Assembly (NCBI GenBank): GCA_019915015.1
Contig: JAHBBC010000018.1
Coordinates: forward strand, 868,001 to 932,000
Origin: Auriscalpium vulgare
Lineage: Eukaryota > Basidiomycota > Agaricomycetes > Russulales > Auriscalpiaceae
Length of the DNA stretch: 64,000 nucleotides
Reading direction: 5' to 3'
This document shows positions 21,904 through 31,824 of the stretch, one piece after another (position 1 is the stretch's first letter; each line of letters opens with the position of its first letter). A model generated the notes under the pieces. The model saw only the letters and a program-made list of their open reading frames with translations. It was not told the DNA's origin and ran no database searches. The position numbers and the translations under genes are program-made.

Positions 21904-24900
21904 CTAGAGCCGAAAATCCCTGCGCTCGCCGGCGCTCTGAACGATGCGACGCGAGCCTCGCTCTACTGTCGGGACGGTCGCCGTCGCTTGAGTGTTGGGA
22001 TCGGTGATCGTGACGGTCTGTCGCTCATCGACAAAGTTGCGGACTATACTCCCAGTGAGGACGTCGAAGGGCCTCCCTAGCAGGATGTCGTAGGCCGGAG
22101 AACGTATGACGTGTATCTGTACGTAGAGCGTGATGTCGCCTAGCTTTAGCGCTACGTTGCGGGCTAGCCCGAGGGATTTGTCAATCGAGCCGTTGGCGGA
22201 AAGCATGTCCAGTGTGATCGCGGGATCATATGCCAGGCCGAGAAAATGACAAACGTCTTCGGACATGGAGATGACCTGCGACCCTGGATCCAGGATAGCC
22301 TCAATGTGCGCTTGGTTATCCACCAAGGGCAGGACCGCTCGCAATGCCGATGACTCTTTTGCGACCACCAGCGGGGCCGGTTTCTCGGCCGAGGCACTCA
22401 TCAACGTCAGCATCGGGTCGGAGAGCACCAGCGACCCGCGAGGCGGCACCGCTGGCTGGCTCTGTATGGCCTGCAAGAACGACGACGGCATGTGCGAGGT
22501 GTATCCCCGCGCTCGATCTCTCTCCTGCTCGCGCTCTTCCTCGTACAAGTCGCCGGGTAGGTCCGACCACTCCTTGGTAGGCCCTTCCCCTTCCGCTACG
22601 ACCGTGTGTAGGACCGCTACTGGGGAGTCCCCGCTGGACAGTACCGGGGCCGCTATGCGTCGCGGGGTGATAGCGTATCGCAACTGGGAACGTACTTCTG
22701 GCGCCAGCGACAGTAACTCGCTCTGTGTCAGAGTGACGGAAGTCTCCATCGCGCGGCCGTAGACTTCCTTCGCGACTTCCTCACTATGGATGGGCGTGTC
22801 CTTGGTATAGGCGGCGACTGGTTTCTTCCCTTTGTCTGGTCGGGACGCGTCCCCGACGGGTATGTAGGTTGCGTCGGGTACGGAGGCGAAAGGATGGATG
22901 GGTTCCGGCTCTATCTCCTCGGGGTCCTTCTCGACTGTCGGCTCACCCTCGCTCTCTTCCATCGCCGCTTCCGCATCCTCTGGACCTTCGGGCACCGCGA
23001 ACGTAACCTTCGGCCGCTTGGCCGTGAATTTCGACGGAGATATGACCACCTCAGGGACTAGCCTCTTGGATCGCACTCTCTCCCCGGGCAGCGGACCGAT
23101 TGGTGGCGGTAACTCTCCGTTGCGAATCGCTGCCTCCCTTCGGGCCCGGCCGGCGTTCCTCTGCTCCTTCATGAGGGTTAATACCGCCATCTCTTGACGC
23201 AACTCCTCGAGTCGCTCGTCGTCCGTCAACGGCGGGATTAACTGGATGAGCCCGGCGACCGGCTGGTCGCGCGCAGGTCGGAGCGGGTAGTCGGTGACGG
23301 CGATGGGACCTGTCGATGCCAACATCATTGTTTCCGTCGCGTTGCCCGCGACTCTGGCCGCGACGTCGGCGCGCAGCCCGGACGGGTCCGTGCGATAATA
23401 TTCGTCTACCCTCGCTTGAATCGGGCCTAGCCCAAATGGCACTGGCCTGCCGTTCTTGAGTACCACCTGGTTCATCTCGTTGCGTACCACCCGCCCCGTC
23501 GCTATGTAGTCTTGCAGGACGAGGCATTCGCGGATGAAGTGCTCGGGACCGTTGCAGAACGAGCACCTGGCGCCATCCTGTCCCGGGGCCGGGCGAGGAC
23601 GATCGAAACGAGCGGCCGACGCCATCATCGGGCCCGGTGGCCCGCGCGTGTACGCCGACGGCTGCGGGCCTGCGTTACTCATCCCCATCGCATCGGCTCT
23701 CCCCGCGCTATACGCTTTCGCGATCTGCTCGGCCGCCTTCTCCATCAGAGCGGCAAACTGTTCGACCTTGATCGCCGGTTCTTCCGCCTTGACGGCCACG
23801 GGTTGGGACAAGTCGGCCAGACCCGCGGGGACGCTGAGCCCTGCCGATCGCGGGGTGCTCGACGTGCCGTGCAGCACGTACCGCGCCGCTTCCACTATTT
23901 GGTCCATCGGGTACGGGCCGTCGCGATCGTGGTCGGGATACTTCAGCTGCAGCCGCTGCTCTATCCTATCTTGCAGTCCCTTCTGGAATCCACGCAAGAA
24001 AGTGTAGTCGCGGTCGCGCTCGGAGATCCGCTGCCGCCCTATAAGAAACTGGGAGATCGCGTAGAAACCGCGATAGTATTCCCCAACGTCGCCGATGGTC
24101 GTGATGCCTCGGCGGGCTGTCTCGGCGACGAGCTGATCGAGGTCGCCCATCGTGTATTTGCGCTCCTCGTCCGCTCCGGGGTATAGCGCTATGATCGCGG
24201 TCACGAACTCTTCGAACGTCGCATTGCCCGCGTACTGGGGTCGGCTTTGCCACTGGTCTGCTGTAAGGACGTCCAGGTATCGCGTGGCGTGCTCCTTCTT
24301 CTCCTGGTCCTGGCCGTCCTCGATACCCGCCCGCGTGAACAAGTGCCTCAACTCCGCGAAATAGCGTTGCAGCTCGCGCGGCTTAAGATTGTCGAACTTA
24401 GGGGCTTGGCGGTCGCCACGGGTAGGCATCGGAGTGGCCATGGTCGTGCGACGGGGTAAACGCGATAACGGAGTACTGGATTGCGATGTGGGAGAAACTG
24501 GTCGGGAAACCTGTGCGGCCGCTCCACGCCCGTCTCCTGATAAACCTCCGTGCGTTCCGACGTTTCCGCGGTCGGAAGCCAAGCGGTCGCTGTCGGAAGG
24601 CACCTGTGCCTCGTCTCGGTCCTCATCAATCAGCGCAGCCACTTCGGGCTCCGATTCCGACGGGGTAAGCTCCGGCGACGACCATTGTCGCATCGCTCCG
24701 CCAGTCAGCAACTCGATCGACGCCTCATTGACGTCCAGGAGCTCCTGATGGAGGGACCGTCTACCATCCCAACCGTGCTCCGACTCCTCCGATTGGACAG
24801 GGCCTGCCTCCGCGTTTTGATCGCCGGGAGCCTCGCCCGCAGCATCCCCGTCGTTCTCGGGTGCTGCGTCCGACACACCCGATGCCTCGCCGTCGTCGTT

Positions 24901-25086
24901 TTCGTTGTCGCCCTCGGCGCCTTCAGCGCTGGAAGTCGCGCGCTCTTCGCCCGACGCCCCACCTTCCGACGATGCGAGGTGTCCTGGCATGGACTCCGCC
25001 CGCTGACTGGTCGAGTACTCCGACGGGGCCGATCGGGGCGGTGCGCGTCGAGTGGGCTCTACGATAACCCTCGCCTTTGGTGCCAT
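21904..25086 (-). CDS. Element A Gag-protease, 1060 aa
   Basis: Starts with MAPKARVIVEP. An acidic, low-complexity N-terminal third precedes the capsid-type helical region. A perfect CX2CX4HX4C zinc knuckle lies near residue 507 (CSFCNGPEHFIREC), which binds the element RNA. The C-terminus is a retropepsin-like domain with ILDPGSQ near 933 and ILLGRPFD near 1004. The catalytic triplet reads DPG where DTG or DSG is usual. The frame is intact. It ends at 21904, and pol continues in the -1 frame through GATTTTCGG. Confidence 0.93.
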   Translation of the reverse strand: MAPKARVIVEPTRRAPPRSAPSEYSTSQRAESMPGHLASSEGGASGEERATSSAEGAEGDNENDDGEASGVSDAAPENDGDAAGEAPGDQNAEAGPVQSEESEHGWDGRRSLHQELLDVNEASIELLTGGAMRQWSSPELTPSESEPEVAALIDEDRDEAQVPSDSDRLASDRGNVGTHGGLSGDGRGAAAQVSRPVSPTSQSSTPLSRLPRRTTMATPMPTRGDRQAPKFDNLKPRELQRYFAELRHLFTRAGIEDGQDQEKKEHATRYLDVLTADQWQSRPQYAGNATFEEFVTAIIALYPGADEERKYTMGDLDQLVAETARRGITTIGDVGEYYRGFYAISQFLIGRQRISERDRDYTFLRGFQKGLQDRIEQRLQLKYPDHDRDGPYPMDQIVEAARYVLHGTSSTPRSAGLSVPAGLADLSQPVAVKAEEPAIKVEQFAALMEKAAEQIAKAYSAGRADAMGMSNAGPQPSAYTRGPPGPMMASAARFDRPRPAPGQDGARCSFCNGPEHFIRECLVLQDYIATGRVVRNEMNQVVLKNGRPVPFGLGPIQARVDEYYRTDPSGLRADVAARVAGNATETMMLASTGPIAVTDYPLRPARDQPVAGLIQLIPPLTDDERLEELRQEMAVLTLMKEQRNAGRARREAAIRNGELPPPIGPLPGERVRSKRLVPEVVISPSKFTAKRPKVTFAVPEGPEDAEAAMEESEGEPTVEKDPEEIEPEPIHPFASVPDATYIPVGDASRPDKGKKPVAAYTKDTPIHSEEVAKEVYGRAMETSVTLTQSELLSLAPEVRSQLRYAITPRRIAAPVLSSGDSPVAVLHTVVAEGEGPTKEWSDLPGDLYEEEREQERDRARGYTSHMPSSFLQAIQSQPAVPPRGSLVLSDPMLTLMSASAEKPAPLVVAKESSALRAVLPLVDNQAHIEAILDPGSQVISMSEDVCHFLGLAYDPAITLDMLSANGSIDKSLGLARNVALKLGDITLYVQIHVIRSPAYDILLGRPFDVLTGSIVRNFVDERQTVTITDPNTQATATVPTVERGSRRIVQSAGERRDFRL

Positions 25087-25110
25087 CGGGTTGCTGAGCG
25101 GTTGACACTA

Positions 25111-25131
25111 GCCCCCTCGCGGTGGGCTCCA
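25111..25131 (-). other. Putative primer binding site of element A
   Basis: In element sense the LTR end is followed by TTTG and then TGGAGCCCACCGCGAGGGGG. The leading TGG complements a tRNA CCA end. Element B has TGGTGACCACCGCAGGGGG in the same place. The primer tRNA was not identified. Confidence 0.6.
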
Positions 25132-25135
25132 CAAA

Positions 25136-25984
25136 TGATGAGATGAACCCTGGGGGAGGCCCCGGGAACGTCGATAGAAATGGAGGGAGCGAGCAGCCAA
25201 CCGCTGGCCCAAGAGGTAGTGGGTCGGAGGAAGAAACCCAAGATCGCGACCGTGCCCCGAACAAACCACCCAGGACCCCGCGGGTCCTGCCCTCGTCCTG
25301 CGGCTCTCCCTCTCTCTCTCTCTCCGCTCCCGTCCGACCGTCGCACGTTGCGTCTCTTCCCACACTATTCGGTGCGACCCTCCCGTCTGTCGCCGCCGGT
25401 CCGTCCTAGTTGCGGAGTCGCCCTTGCCGTCCGACCGTCCGACCTGTGTCCCCGCGCTTGTACCGTCCGAGTCGCTATCCTGGAATATAAACGTCAGTCA
25501 TAAAACCTACCACACTGTATCACTCCAGTCTGTGGTTGAGTCGGGGCAGCGTAGCCCGTGGTATCGCAAAGGTGGCGCGACCCGGATGTCGCTACGACTT
25601 CCTGGTTTAAGGCATCGTGTCGGGCTGGTCTGGCGGTATCGCGTCGTGCGGTGCTCTCTGTGAAGCAGGAACGAAAGGTGTAGTCTCGGGTGTAGGCCCA
25701 AGGTCCAAAAGTGTCCCTACAACAAGTCGAATCGCGTCTATATACCGCTGCTTCGTCAGCTCTTCCCACGCGTCTGCGCTCCTACGCGTCCTACCAAGTT
25801 CCGCGCCCGACCGTTCCGACTCCCTACCTCGGCTCTCCGACTCCTCCCCAGACGCTCGCTCGCTTTGTGCTGTCCCGTGGTCGTGCCGGTGCCGCGACGC
25901 CTGTGGGGCGTCTCGGGGGTGTGTGTCTTGGTGTAGCGGTGTGATTGGTCCTTTTCGGTGCCTGTAGCGCTGCGGGTCCCATCA
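25136..25984 (-). repeat. 5' LTR of element A, 849 bp
   Basis: Identical by eye to 11551-12399; begins TGATG and ends CATCA. Confidence 0.93.
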
Positions 25985-26482
25985 GCGGGCCGTCCAGGAG
26001 GTCCGCGACTCCTTCGTCGTTCAGCTCGCTTGCAACGGCGGCTAACTCGCGCAGGTCCACATGGATAGTGACTGGGAAGTCCGTCAGATATACGAACGAC
26101 ATGACAACGTTCGGAGTGAACACACCTGCGTTGTCGAGCGCTGTCCGCAACAGCTTTTCGTTCCTGTCGTGGAAGCCCTTGAAAGCTTTGCCGATGCCGC
26201 GGTTCTTGAGCCGAGGAGTCGCGTCTACATGCGATTCATGAGGCGAGTGATAAGATAGTACGTCATAATCGACGCACCGGCAGTGTTGGGGCGCCTGAAA
26301 GACACCCCCGATTTTCGCGGCCGTCCGGAGTTGCGTGACCCGCCAGCAAGTGGTGGCAAACGCGCAGGCAATGGCGCCCGAAGAACACCAGGGACAGACT
26401 CGGGCACGACGGCGGGCAGACGAAGTCGCCCCCGAGAGGTGCTCTTCCTGCTAGAGGCGGCGGCACTGCTGTGTCCCGTCAT
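25985..26482 (-). pseudogene. TET/JBP-like dioxygenase, 5' part of interrupted gene
   Basis: ATG at 26482. Exon 1 is 26482-26278, followed by a 53-bp intron (26277-26225); exon 2 runs from 26224 into the element A insertion. The N-terminus is Ser/Pro/Arg-rich, then RLKNRGIGKAFKGFHDRN, then a globular stretch ending at the insertion. The first four bases, GCGG, are the target duplication. Frame and phase continue exactly into the segment ending at 11546. The paired hairpin motif lies about 80 bp upstream of the ATG. Confidence 0.68.
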
Positions 26483-26555
26483 CCAGCGCACCAGATAGGA
26501 CCTACGAGTTGAGGAAAAGCGAGATGGGGCAACAGTGCGATGGGGGAACGGTGAT

Positions 26556-26685
26556 GTCGACGCGCGCCTGACAAGCGCGGGGCAGAGTGCACGCGCGCCT
26601 GAGAAGCGCGGGCGGGGGCTCTGGTGGGGGGCAGGGAGGGTTGGATGGCGGGCGGAGGTCAGGGATACGAGGAGCGGCGAGTTGA
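26556..26685 (-). promoter_or_regulatory. Paired hairpin motif and short promoter-type repeat
   Basis: Motif copies start at 26560 and 26591 (31-bp spacing) inside about 130 bp shared with 85-260 and 8620-8750. They read in the orientation of the TET/JBP-like gene that starts at 26482. The first copy has one substitution (gacaagcgcg). Confidence 0.55.
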
Positions 26686-26689
26686 GAAA

Positions 26690-27290
26690 AAAAACAGTGC
26701 GATGGGGGAACGGTGAGACCGTGAGATGGGGAACAGACGTCTGCCGGCGGTGCACAGCCGCTTCAAGTGGCTGTGCTACTGATGCTAGCTCAGCCGCATC
26801 AGTGGCTGTGCTGGTTGACGCGCTGGCACCGGGCGGGCCTGCGCGTCCTTTCAAATTTCACCACCTACCTCCAACGACTGTCGACTCAACTCCCGCCGCC
26901 AACACCTCTCTGCGTCGAGCACACGGCGGCTTCGGAGCTGTCGCTCGGCGTGGATTGCTCCTTTTGCTGGTCATGGGGCCGCGGGGAGATGTGTGCATGT
27001 AGGCGTGGTATGAGCGACTGGCTTTCTTCCACCTCCCCCAACACCTCTCTGCGTCCGCGCTCCTCAAGCTCAAGGCCTGGCTGGCCGTTTCCTCGTACGC
27101 ACGACTCGCCCGCCCGCTATGCCGTTCTCTTGTGGCTCTGCACGTGCCCTCTCATCAGCGCTTATCTTGAGCGCTCTCGACTTCGGTTCACGCGCCCCTC
27201 TCTCTCCTCCCACCTGCCTTCCCCCTGAACCCTCGACCATACCAGCCCTCCCTCATCGCCGCTCGTCCGTCTCATCCCAGTTCAACACCG
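26690..27290. other. Intergenic, no gene seen
   Basis: Short overlapping frames only; none has convincing splice or homology support. Confidence 0.5.
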
Positions 27291-27299
27291 CAGCACGCA

Positions 27300-27965
27300 C
27301 GATCGTGTGCCCGCCCCGCGTCTGTCAGACGTGCGTGGACGCTACAATGCCCCGCGTTTTTCAGGCGCGCGTGGCACATACCCGACAAGCATCGCGCCAA
27401 GCATCGCCCACGATCCTGTCCGATCGGACCCTATCAAAGACTCCCTCGGCCATGCCAATACTCCCTCGACGCATCACGCACGATCTTGTGCCCGCCCCGC
27501 GTTTGTCAGACGTGCGTGGACGGGTTTCCTACAATGCCCCGCGCTTTTCAGGCGCGCGCGCATACGGTGGATCATCTCGGTGAAATTTCTGCGACGACGG
27601 TGCGTAGACTTCATTCTCATGCTCGCGCGCCTGCTGACTTCCATACCCGTACCAGCTCCCCTTCCTCGCGCTCCTCGCGCCTAGGTATCCGTAGTGCGGG
27701 ATATGCGTTTGGTACTCCCTCGACGCAGCACGCACGATCTTGTGCCCGCCCCGCGTTTGTCAGACGTGCGTGGACGGGTTTCCTACAATGCCCCGCGTTC
27801 GCTTCTCAGGCGCGCGCGCATACGGTGGATCATCTCGGTGGAATCTCTGCGACGACGGTGCGTAGACTTCATTCTCATGATCGCGCGCCTGCTGACTTCC
27901 ATACCGGTACCAGCTCCCCTTCCTCGCGCTCCTCGCGCCTAGGTATCCGTAGTGCGGGATATGCG
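27300..27965 (+). promoter_or_regulatory. 254-bp tandem promoter module with six hairpin motifs
   Basis: Two near-identical units (about 27462-27715 and 27716-27965) and a partial earlier unit (27293-27375). Each has a pair: CCCGCGTTTGTCAGACG then CCCGCGCTTTTCAGGCG-type. Motif starts are about 27314, 27351, 27495, 27537, 27750 and 27791. All point to the plus-strand gene at 28232, whose probable TATA box (TATATAA) is at about 28132. The 27791 copy contains a small insertion. Confidence 0.55.
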
Positions 27966-28231
27966 TTTCGCATGCCGGTGGCCGATTCAGTCAAGCCGAA
28001 TGCTGCTTGCGAGGGCGCAGCGACTTCTCCGTGCCTCGCCCCCAGTTCTCCGTGCCTCGCCCCCAGCATCGAGGCCAAGCCGCATATCCTAACAGGTGCG
28101 TTTCTAGTCGCTGCTGGTGGCCCGTCTCAGCTATATAATGCAGGACAAGCTGCTCATCCCCCGCCTCCCATCCACCTCAGCATATCGCTGCCCTACTATT
28201 GTACGCAAGTCCTCGCGAAGTCGCCACGAAA

Positions 28232-29027
28232 ATGTCGCTTAGTACGGAGACTTATACCTGGCCGGACGAGGTACGTGGCGTATGCGTGCGTCGTATTGTC
28301 TTTTCTGACGCCATTCCAGCAGATGCCAACAATCGTGTACGCTCCGCCCTGGGCCACCCAGATCACCGACCAGATCCACCCCCCGCCTTACTACCTCGAC
28401 GAGCATCGCACTTTCAACCTGGCGCAGTTGGAACGGGTGGCCGCCATGAAGACGATGGCCAACAGGGAGCGCTTGATTGTCGGAGACGATGCTTTCGTCA
28501 AGAAGCACAACTTGCAGTCCCTTTACGCCTTCCAGTCCGACCGCCAGCCGTTGATGCCTCCGGAGCCTGGGATGGCCGGCATCATGATGGGCCTCATCAG
28601 CCCGGACGAACAATTCCCGCCCGTCGAGACCGTCATTGCGAGGCTCGGGGCCAATCCGAACGTGTACACCTACATGGGTGTCTACAAGTTCGAGGAGATC
28701 TGGAACGGAGGACTCAGCGTGCTGCAGTACCTACAGCTCCCGGCGCAGGTGAGCGTCCCTTCGCAGATCCAACACGCATGCACTGACGTCGGCCGACAGA
28801 CGCAGGCTCACTATGAACAGAGCCTGATCTACCGTGCAGGCGAGGGCGATTACCCGGCGTCGGTGTTCAAACGCAAGGTCGTCATCCCGGGTGGCTTCTC
28901 GGCCACCTATCCGCGTGTACGTGCGCATTGCATCCTGGGCGCGTCGTGCTGACGTCTCATGTAGTTGAGGCTGTGGAAGATGATCCCGCTGATATGCCAG
29001 CCGCCGGAGTGGTTGAATGTTGAGTGA
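28232..29027 (+). CDS. Four-exon hypothetical protein, 214 aa
   Basis: Exons 28232-28270, 28323-28748, 28800-28916 and 28965-29027, exactly 215 codons. The intron 1 acceptor could also be 28319, adding one Gln. The protein contains PEPGMAGIMMG followed by YTYMGVYKFEE, a pattern I associate with fungal proteins of unknown function of the DUF6697 type; this is tentative. It ends with LICQPPEWLNVE. Small, soluble, no signal peptide. A large duplicated promoter module lies upstream. Confidence 0.6.
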
Positions 29028-29458
29028 GGCGTCACGTTGCCAGACGCTATCTCGCGTAATGTACCTACCGAGGCTTAACAGTTCGGAATCGTGTTACGGG
29101 GCTCAGTTCGCTTCAGGTCGCCGTGTTGCGCCGGAATAACAAAGAGGTGTTCGAATCGGGCATTAGCGAGTGCCGCTTGCGCTCGGGTAGCAAAGGATAG
29201 CGAACACCCTATACGACCCTGGCAGGCACCCGGTTAGCAAATGCTAGCGAATGCATGGCTGTATCCAAGGTACACCAATAACGTCTTTTTAGTCTTCATC
29301 ACGACGTCCGGAGCTCCGGTCGGCTAGAGAGACTGCGAGGGTCACGGCGCGCCCACCAGGACATCTTGCCTCCCGCCCCCATGTCAATGTCATCCACCAC
29401 CTCCACGTCGTCCACCACCCCCATGCCATCCACCACCCCCATGTCATCCACCCGCCCC
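29028..29458. other. Intergenic, no gene seen
   Basis: Contains a short imperfect repeat (tagcaaaggatagcga / tagcaaatgctagcga near 29190-29245). No hairpin motif upstream of the next gene. Confidence 0.5.
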
Positions 29459-29839
29459 ATGTCACCTACCATCACCCTCGCGTTCAACATCACTATGAGG
29501 GTCCCTGGACGCTACGTGCGTATGAACCGTGTCGTGCGCGAGCTATCCTGACTTGTTTGGAGAATGCAGGTGCTGTCAATCCCCGAGCTCGAGTATTTTG
29601 AGCTCCTGCTCGACGAGCGTATGGGCGACGCGTGCAGCTGCCCCTCGCAATGCCCCCCAGTGGGGCGTCCCGATCCCTTCATGAGGACCCGGCGCAACGT
29701 CTCGCGGGCTTCCCCAGGGCCTGCGGCTCTTCCGCGTCGCTGGGGGGCGTCGGCCATCCCCTTCCGGGCAATCGGTCGCCTGGCGCGACGGGTCCCGACG
29801 GTATGGGGCCCTTCCACCTCGCGGGGTGCCAGCTCTTAG
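29459..29839 (+). CDS. Small two-exon hypothetical protein, 108 aa (paralogue of 9716-10224)
   Basis: Exons 29459-29515 and 29570-29839. The N-terminus MSPTITLAFNITMRVPGRY and exon 2 start VLSIPELEY match the gene at 9716 in sequence, intron position and phase; the C-terminal halves differ. A more upstream ATG at 29366 would add a repetitive Ser/Thr/Met stretch. Function unknown. Confidence 0.42.
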
Positions 29840-30105
29840 GCAGCTTCGGGGACGCGGAGGTCAGCGTCAGTGTCGGACCCGGCGGTCGTTTGTGAGTTTG
29901 GCCCCTGCTAATCATTACCTGGTGCTGACGACGCATCAGAGCCCACGTCGAGTGAGCGGACTGTATCGCCGTGCCGGCCCCCGTCCTTGTAGATTACCGC
30001 CGGCTGTCATTATTGCACGCTCGCCAATTTTTTTATTTATTTGTTTGGTGCTGAATGAAAAACGGTCGCGTATCTTCCACACACCCCTGCTGTTGAAAAC
30101 CCGCC

Positions 30106-30163
30106 CCCGCGTTTCTCAGGCGCGCGCGAGGGCAAAATTAGCTCCGCGTTTTTCAGACGCGCG
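30106..30163 (+). promoter_or_regulatory. Paired hairpin motif
   Basis: Copies at about 30106 (CCCGCGTTTCTCAGGCG) and 30143 (CCGCGTTTTTCAGACGCGCG). Orientation matches the plus-strand gene at 30625. The remainder of 29840-30624 holds no supported gene. Confidence 0.5.
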
Positions 30164-30624
30164 AGGACTGTCCCATCGCGCTGGATGTCGCCGATAGATC
30201 CGCCGTTACAAAGGCAGTCGGCAGTCGGGCAGTTGGCAATGAGCGCGGTAAACGAAAGGATGGGAGGTGAAAGCAAGGTGCGGGCATAGTGCAGTGCGAG
30301 ATTTCGCGGAGCTGATGCTGTGTCCAGTCCCGCTCTAACAAGGCGGACTCGGTGTACATTTTGACCTGGCGGCGGCGATCGCGGAGTCTCTCGCCTCTGA
30401 GAATCAACGGCCCCTCAGCGGCGAAGGAGGCGAAGACGATGAGAGATGGGTATAGCGGCAGTCACTGTCCATCATCGGACCTCAAAATATGATCAGTCGC
30501 ATAATAACTACCGAGAGCACAAGGCCATCGCCTCGCTCCCTCCTGCTCCCTGCCGTTGTAAGGTAATACCGCCCAGCTACTGTGTCACCCCGTTGACGAT
30601 TTGTGGCCGCTCAGCCCGGGCGCC

Positions 30625-31348
30625 ATGTCCTCGACTCTCCCAGGCTACGTGACTGGCCCAATCAGCGGGACATTGTGGTACTATGCAGTGACGAACACGG
30701 AGTTTGCTGGGGTGTACACCAGCTGGTGAGCATTTGCCTCTCGCTCACGGCTCTTAGCTGACAGCTCGTTGCAGGAGTACCGTCTGTACCCTGCGCGATC
30801 GGTGCCCCGATCTCGGTGTCATGAAGCTTTCGACTTTCTCCGCCGCATATGATGCAGTACAGGGCGCGCGGGCAACGAACGACCTTATCGATATTATCGT
30901 GAACATGAGCCTGTCCTCTGCCCCACCTCCGCCGGGATGCCCAACCCCCCCGCCCGCGTATATTGCGCCGCAGCGCGCTTCTGCCAATACAGCTCCGCGA
31001 TCCACACCCGTCCGCGCGCGCGCATCGTCATCATCCGCGGCAGCGGCCTCGTCATCACACGGAGGCAACCATGTGTCGCCAGCTGGTTCCTCCGGGGATT
31101 GGGCCTGGGATGTCGAGGAGAATGCACGGTCGTCGAATGCCGCTAGTAGTTGGGGGCATTGGGATGATAAGTGGGGTGGTGTCTCGGGTGGTGGCGACGG
31201 CGAAGGCTGGGGAAAGCCGCATGGGACATGGTCCGATTACGACCGTGCCGAGGCCGCTGAGCGCGAGGCCGCTGAGGCCGCCGAGCGCAACAACTCAACG
31301 TCCGCGCTTCGCGCAGCGCGTGGGGAAGTAGACGGGAGCGAGTCATAG
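30625..31348 (+). CDS. RNase H1 N-terminal-type domain protein, 224 aa
   Basis: Exons 30625-30725 and 30775-31348 (49-bp intron), 225 codons. Residues about 18-70 fit the hybrid-binding or viroplasmin-like module of RNase H1: WYYAV, then GVYTSW, a spacer, and MKLSTFSAAYDAVQGA. In known proteins this module binds RNA-DNA hybrids or double-stranded RNA. No RNase H catalytic domain follows; the rest is Ser/Ala/Gly/Trp-rich and disordered, with a charged Glu/Ala/Arg tail. The protein may therefore act as a nucleic-acid binder only. Paired hairpin motifs lie about 470-520 bp upstream. Confidence 0.65.
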
Positions 31349-31824
31349 GGGTGTTATACTCTCGGTATTTAGATTGACACGCCTGCGTGCAATACACTCA
31401 TGCGTTTGCACCGTGTCACAGCCTTCAGGGCAAGCGGCTCAGGGCAAGTGGCACGCGTCTTGATAAGTAGTGCGGCGCGTCCGCGGTTCCCATCACGTGC
31501 GCAGTTCCTTGTTGATTGTCGCGCGTGGGAAGCTGACTGTGCTGACTCAGTGATTGCGTCTCCCACTGGCCTTTCCAGTTCCCGCTGTAGCCTTTGCTCA
31601 TCGCTGCAGGATTTCGCAACAAACCGGCCACCCGGTCACAGTATGTGGGCAGTTCACTCTGGTGGGCATCTTGTCTGACAATTCGACAGCCATCGCCATG
31701 CGGAGGGACACACAGTGCAGGCGTCCTCCAGCCTCCGCCAGTCTCACCGCTAAGACGTGTTCCTCGCGGCAGCTGTATGCGCTGTGGCCGCAAATCGACC
31801 ACGCCGTTGCGTCCAAAAGACCGT
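31349..31824. other. Intergenic, no gene seen
   Basis: No supported gene. Directly precedes a hairpin motif pair and the truncated transporter. Confidence 0.5.

Larger units (their letters stand above)
11551..25984 (-). mobile_element. Ty3/Gypsy LTR retrotransposon A with antisense gene block, 14.4 kb
   Basis: Bounded by 849-bp LTRs (11551-12399 and 25136-25984) that look identical by eye, begin TGATG and end CATCA, and are flanked by a 4-bp duplication GCGG. Sense is minus: 5' LTR, PBS, Gag-protease, RT-RNase H-integrase, then about 5.8 kb holding three plus-strand genes, a PPT and the 3' LTR. Both retroelement frames are intact. Ordinary fungal Gypsy elements are 5-10 kb; the extra length is the antisense block. 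Identical LTRs imply a very recent insertion, here into the TET/JBP-like gene. Element C in the same window has the same layout. Confidence 0.93.

Noticed and set aside
11551..25984. Possibility that the 849-bp repeats are a segmental duplication rather than LTRs
   Set aside because: TG/CA ends, 4-bp target duplication, adjacent PBS and PPT, and restored reading frame of the host gene all fit LTRs of one insertion.
26483..26854. N-terminal extension of the TET/JBP 5' exon
   Set aside because: It would read through the promoter-type repeat and hairpin motifs; the ATG at 26482 is the first credible start.
27300..27965. CRISPR-like array of short repeats
   Set aside because: Spacing is irregular and spacers are themselves repeated; the DNA is eukaryotic. 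Better explained as a tandem promoter module.
27486..28952. 488-aa plus-strand frame covering the tandem repeats and the 214-aa gene
   Set aside because: The first half is repeat sequence; the real gene starts at 28232 with its own introns, and the long frame reads through them.
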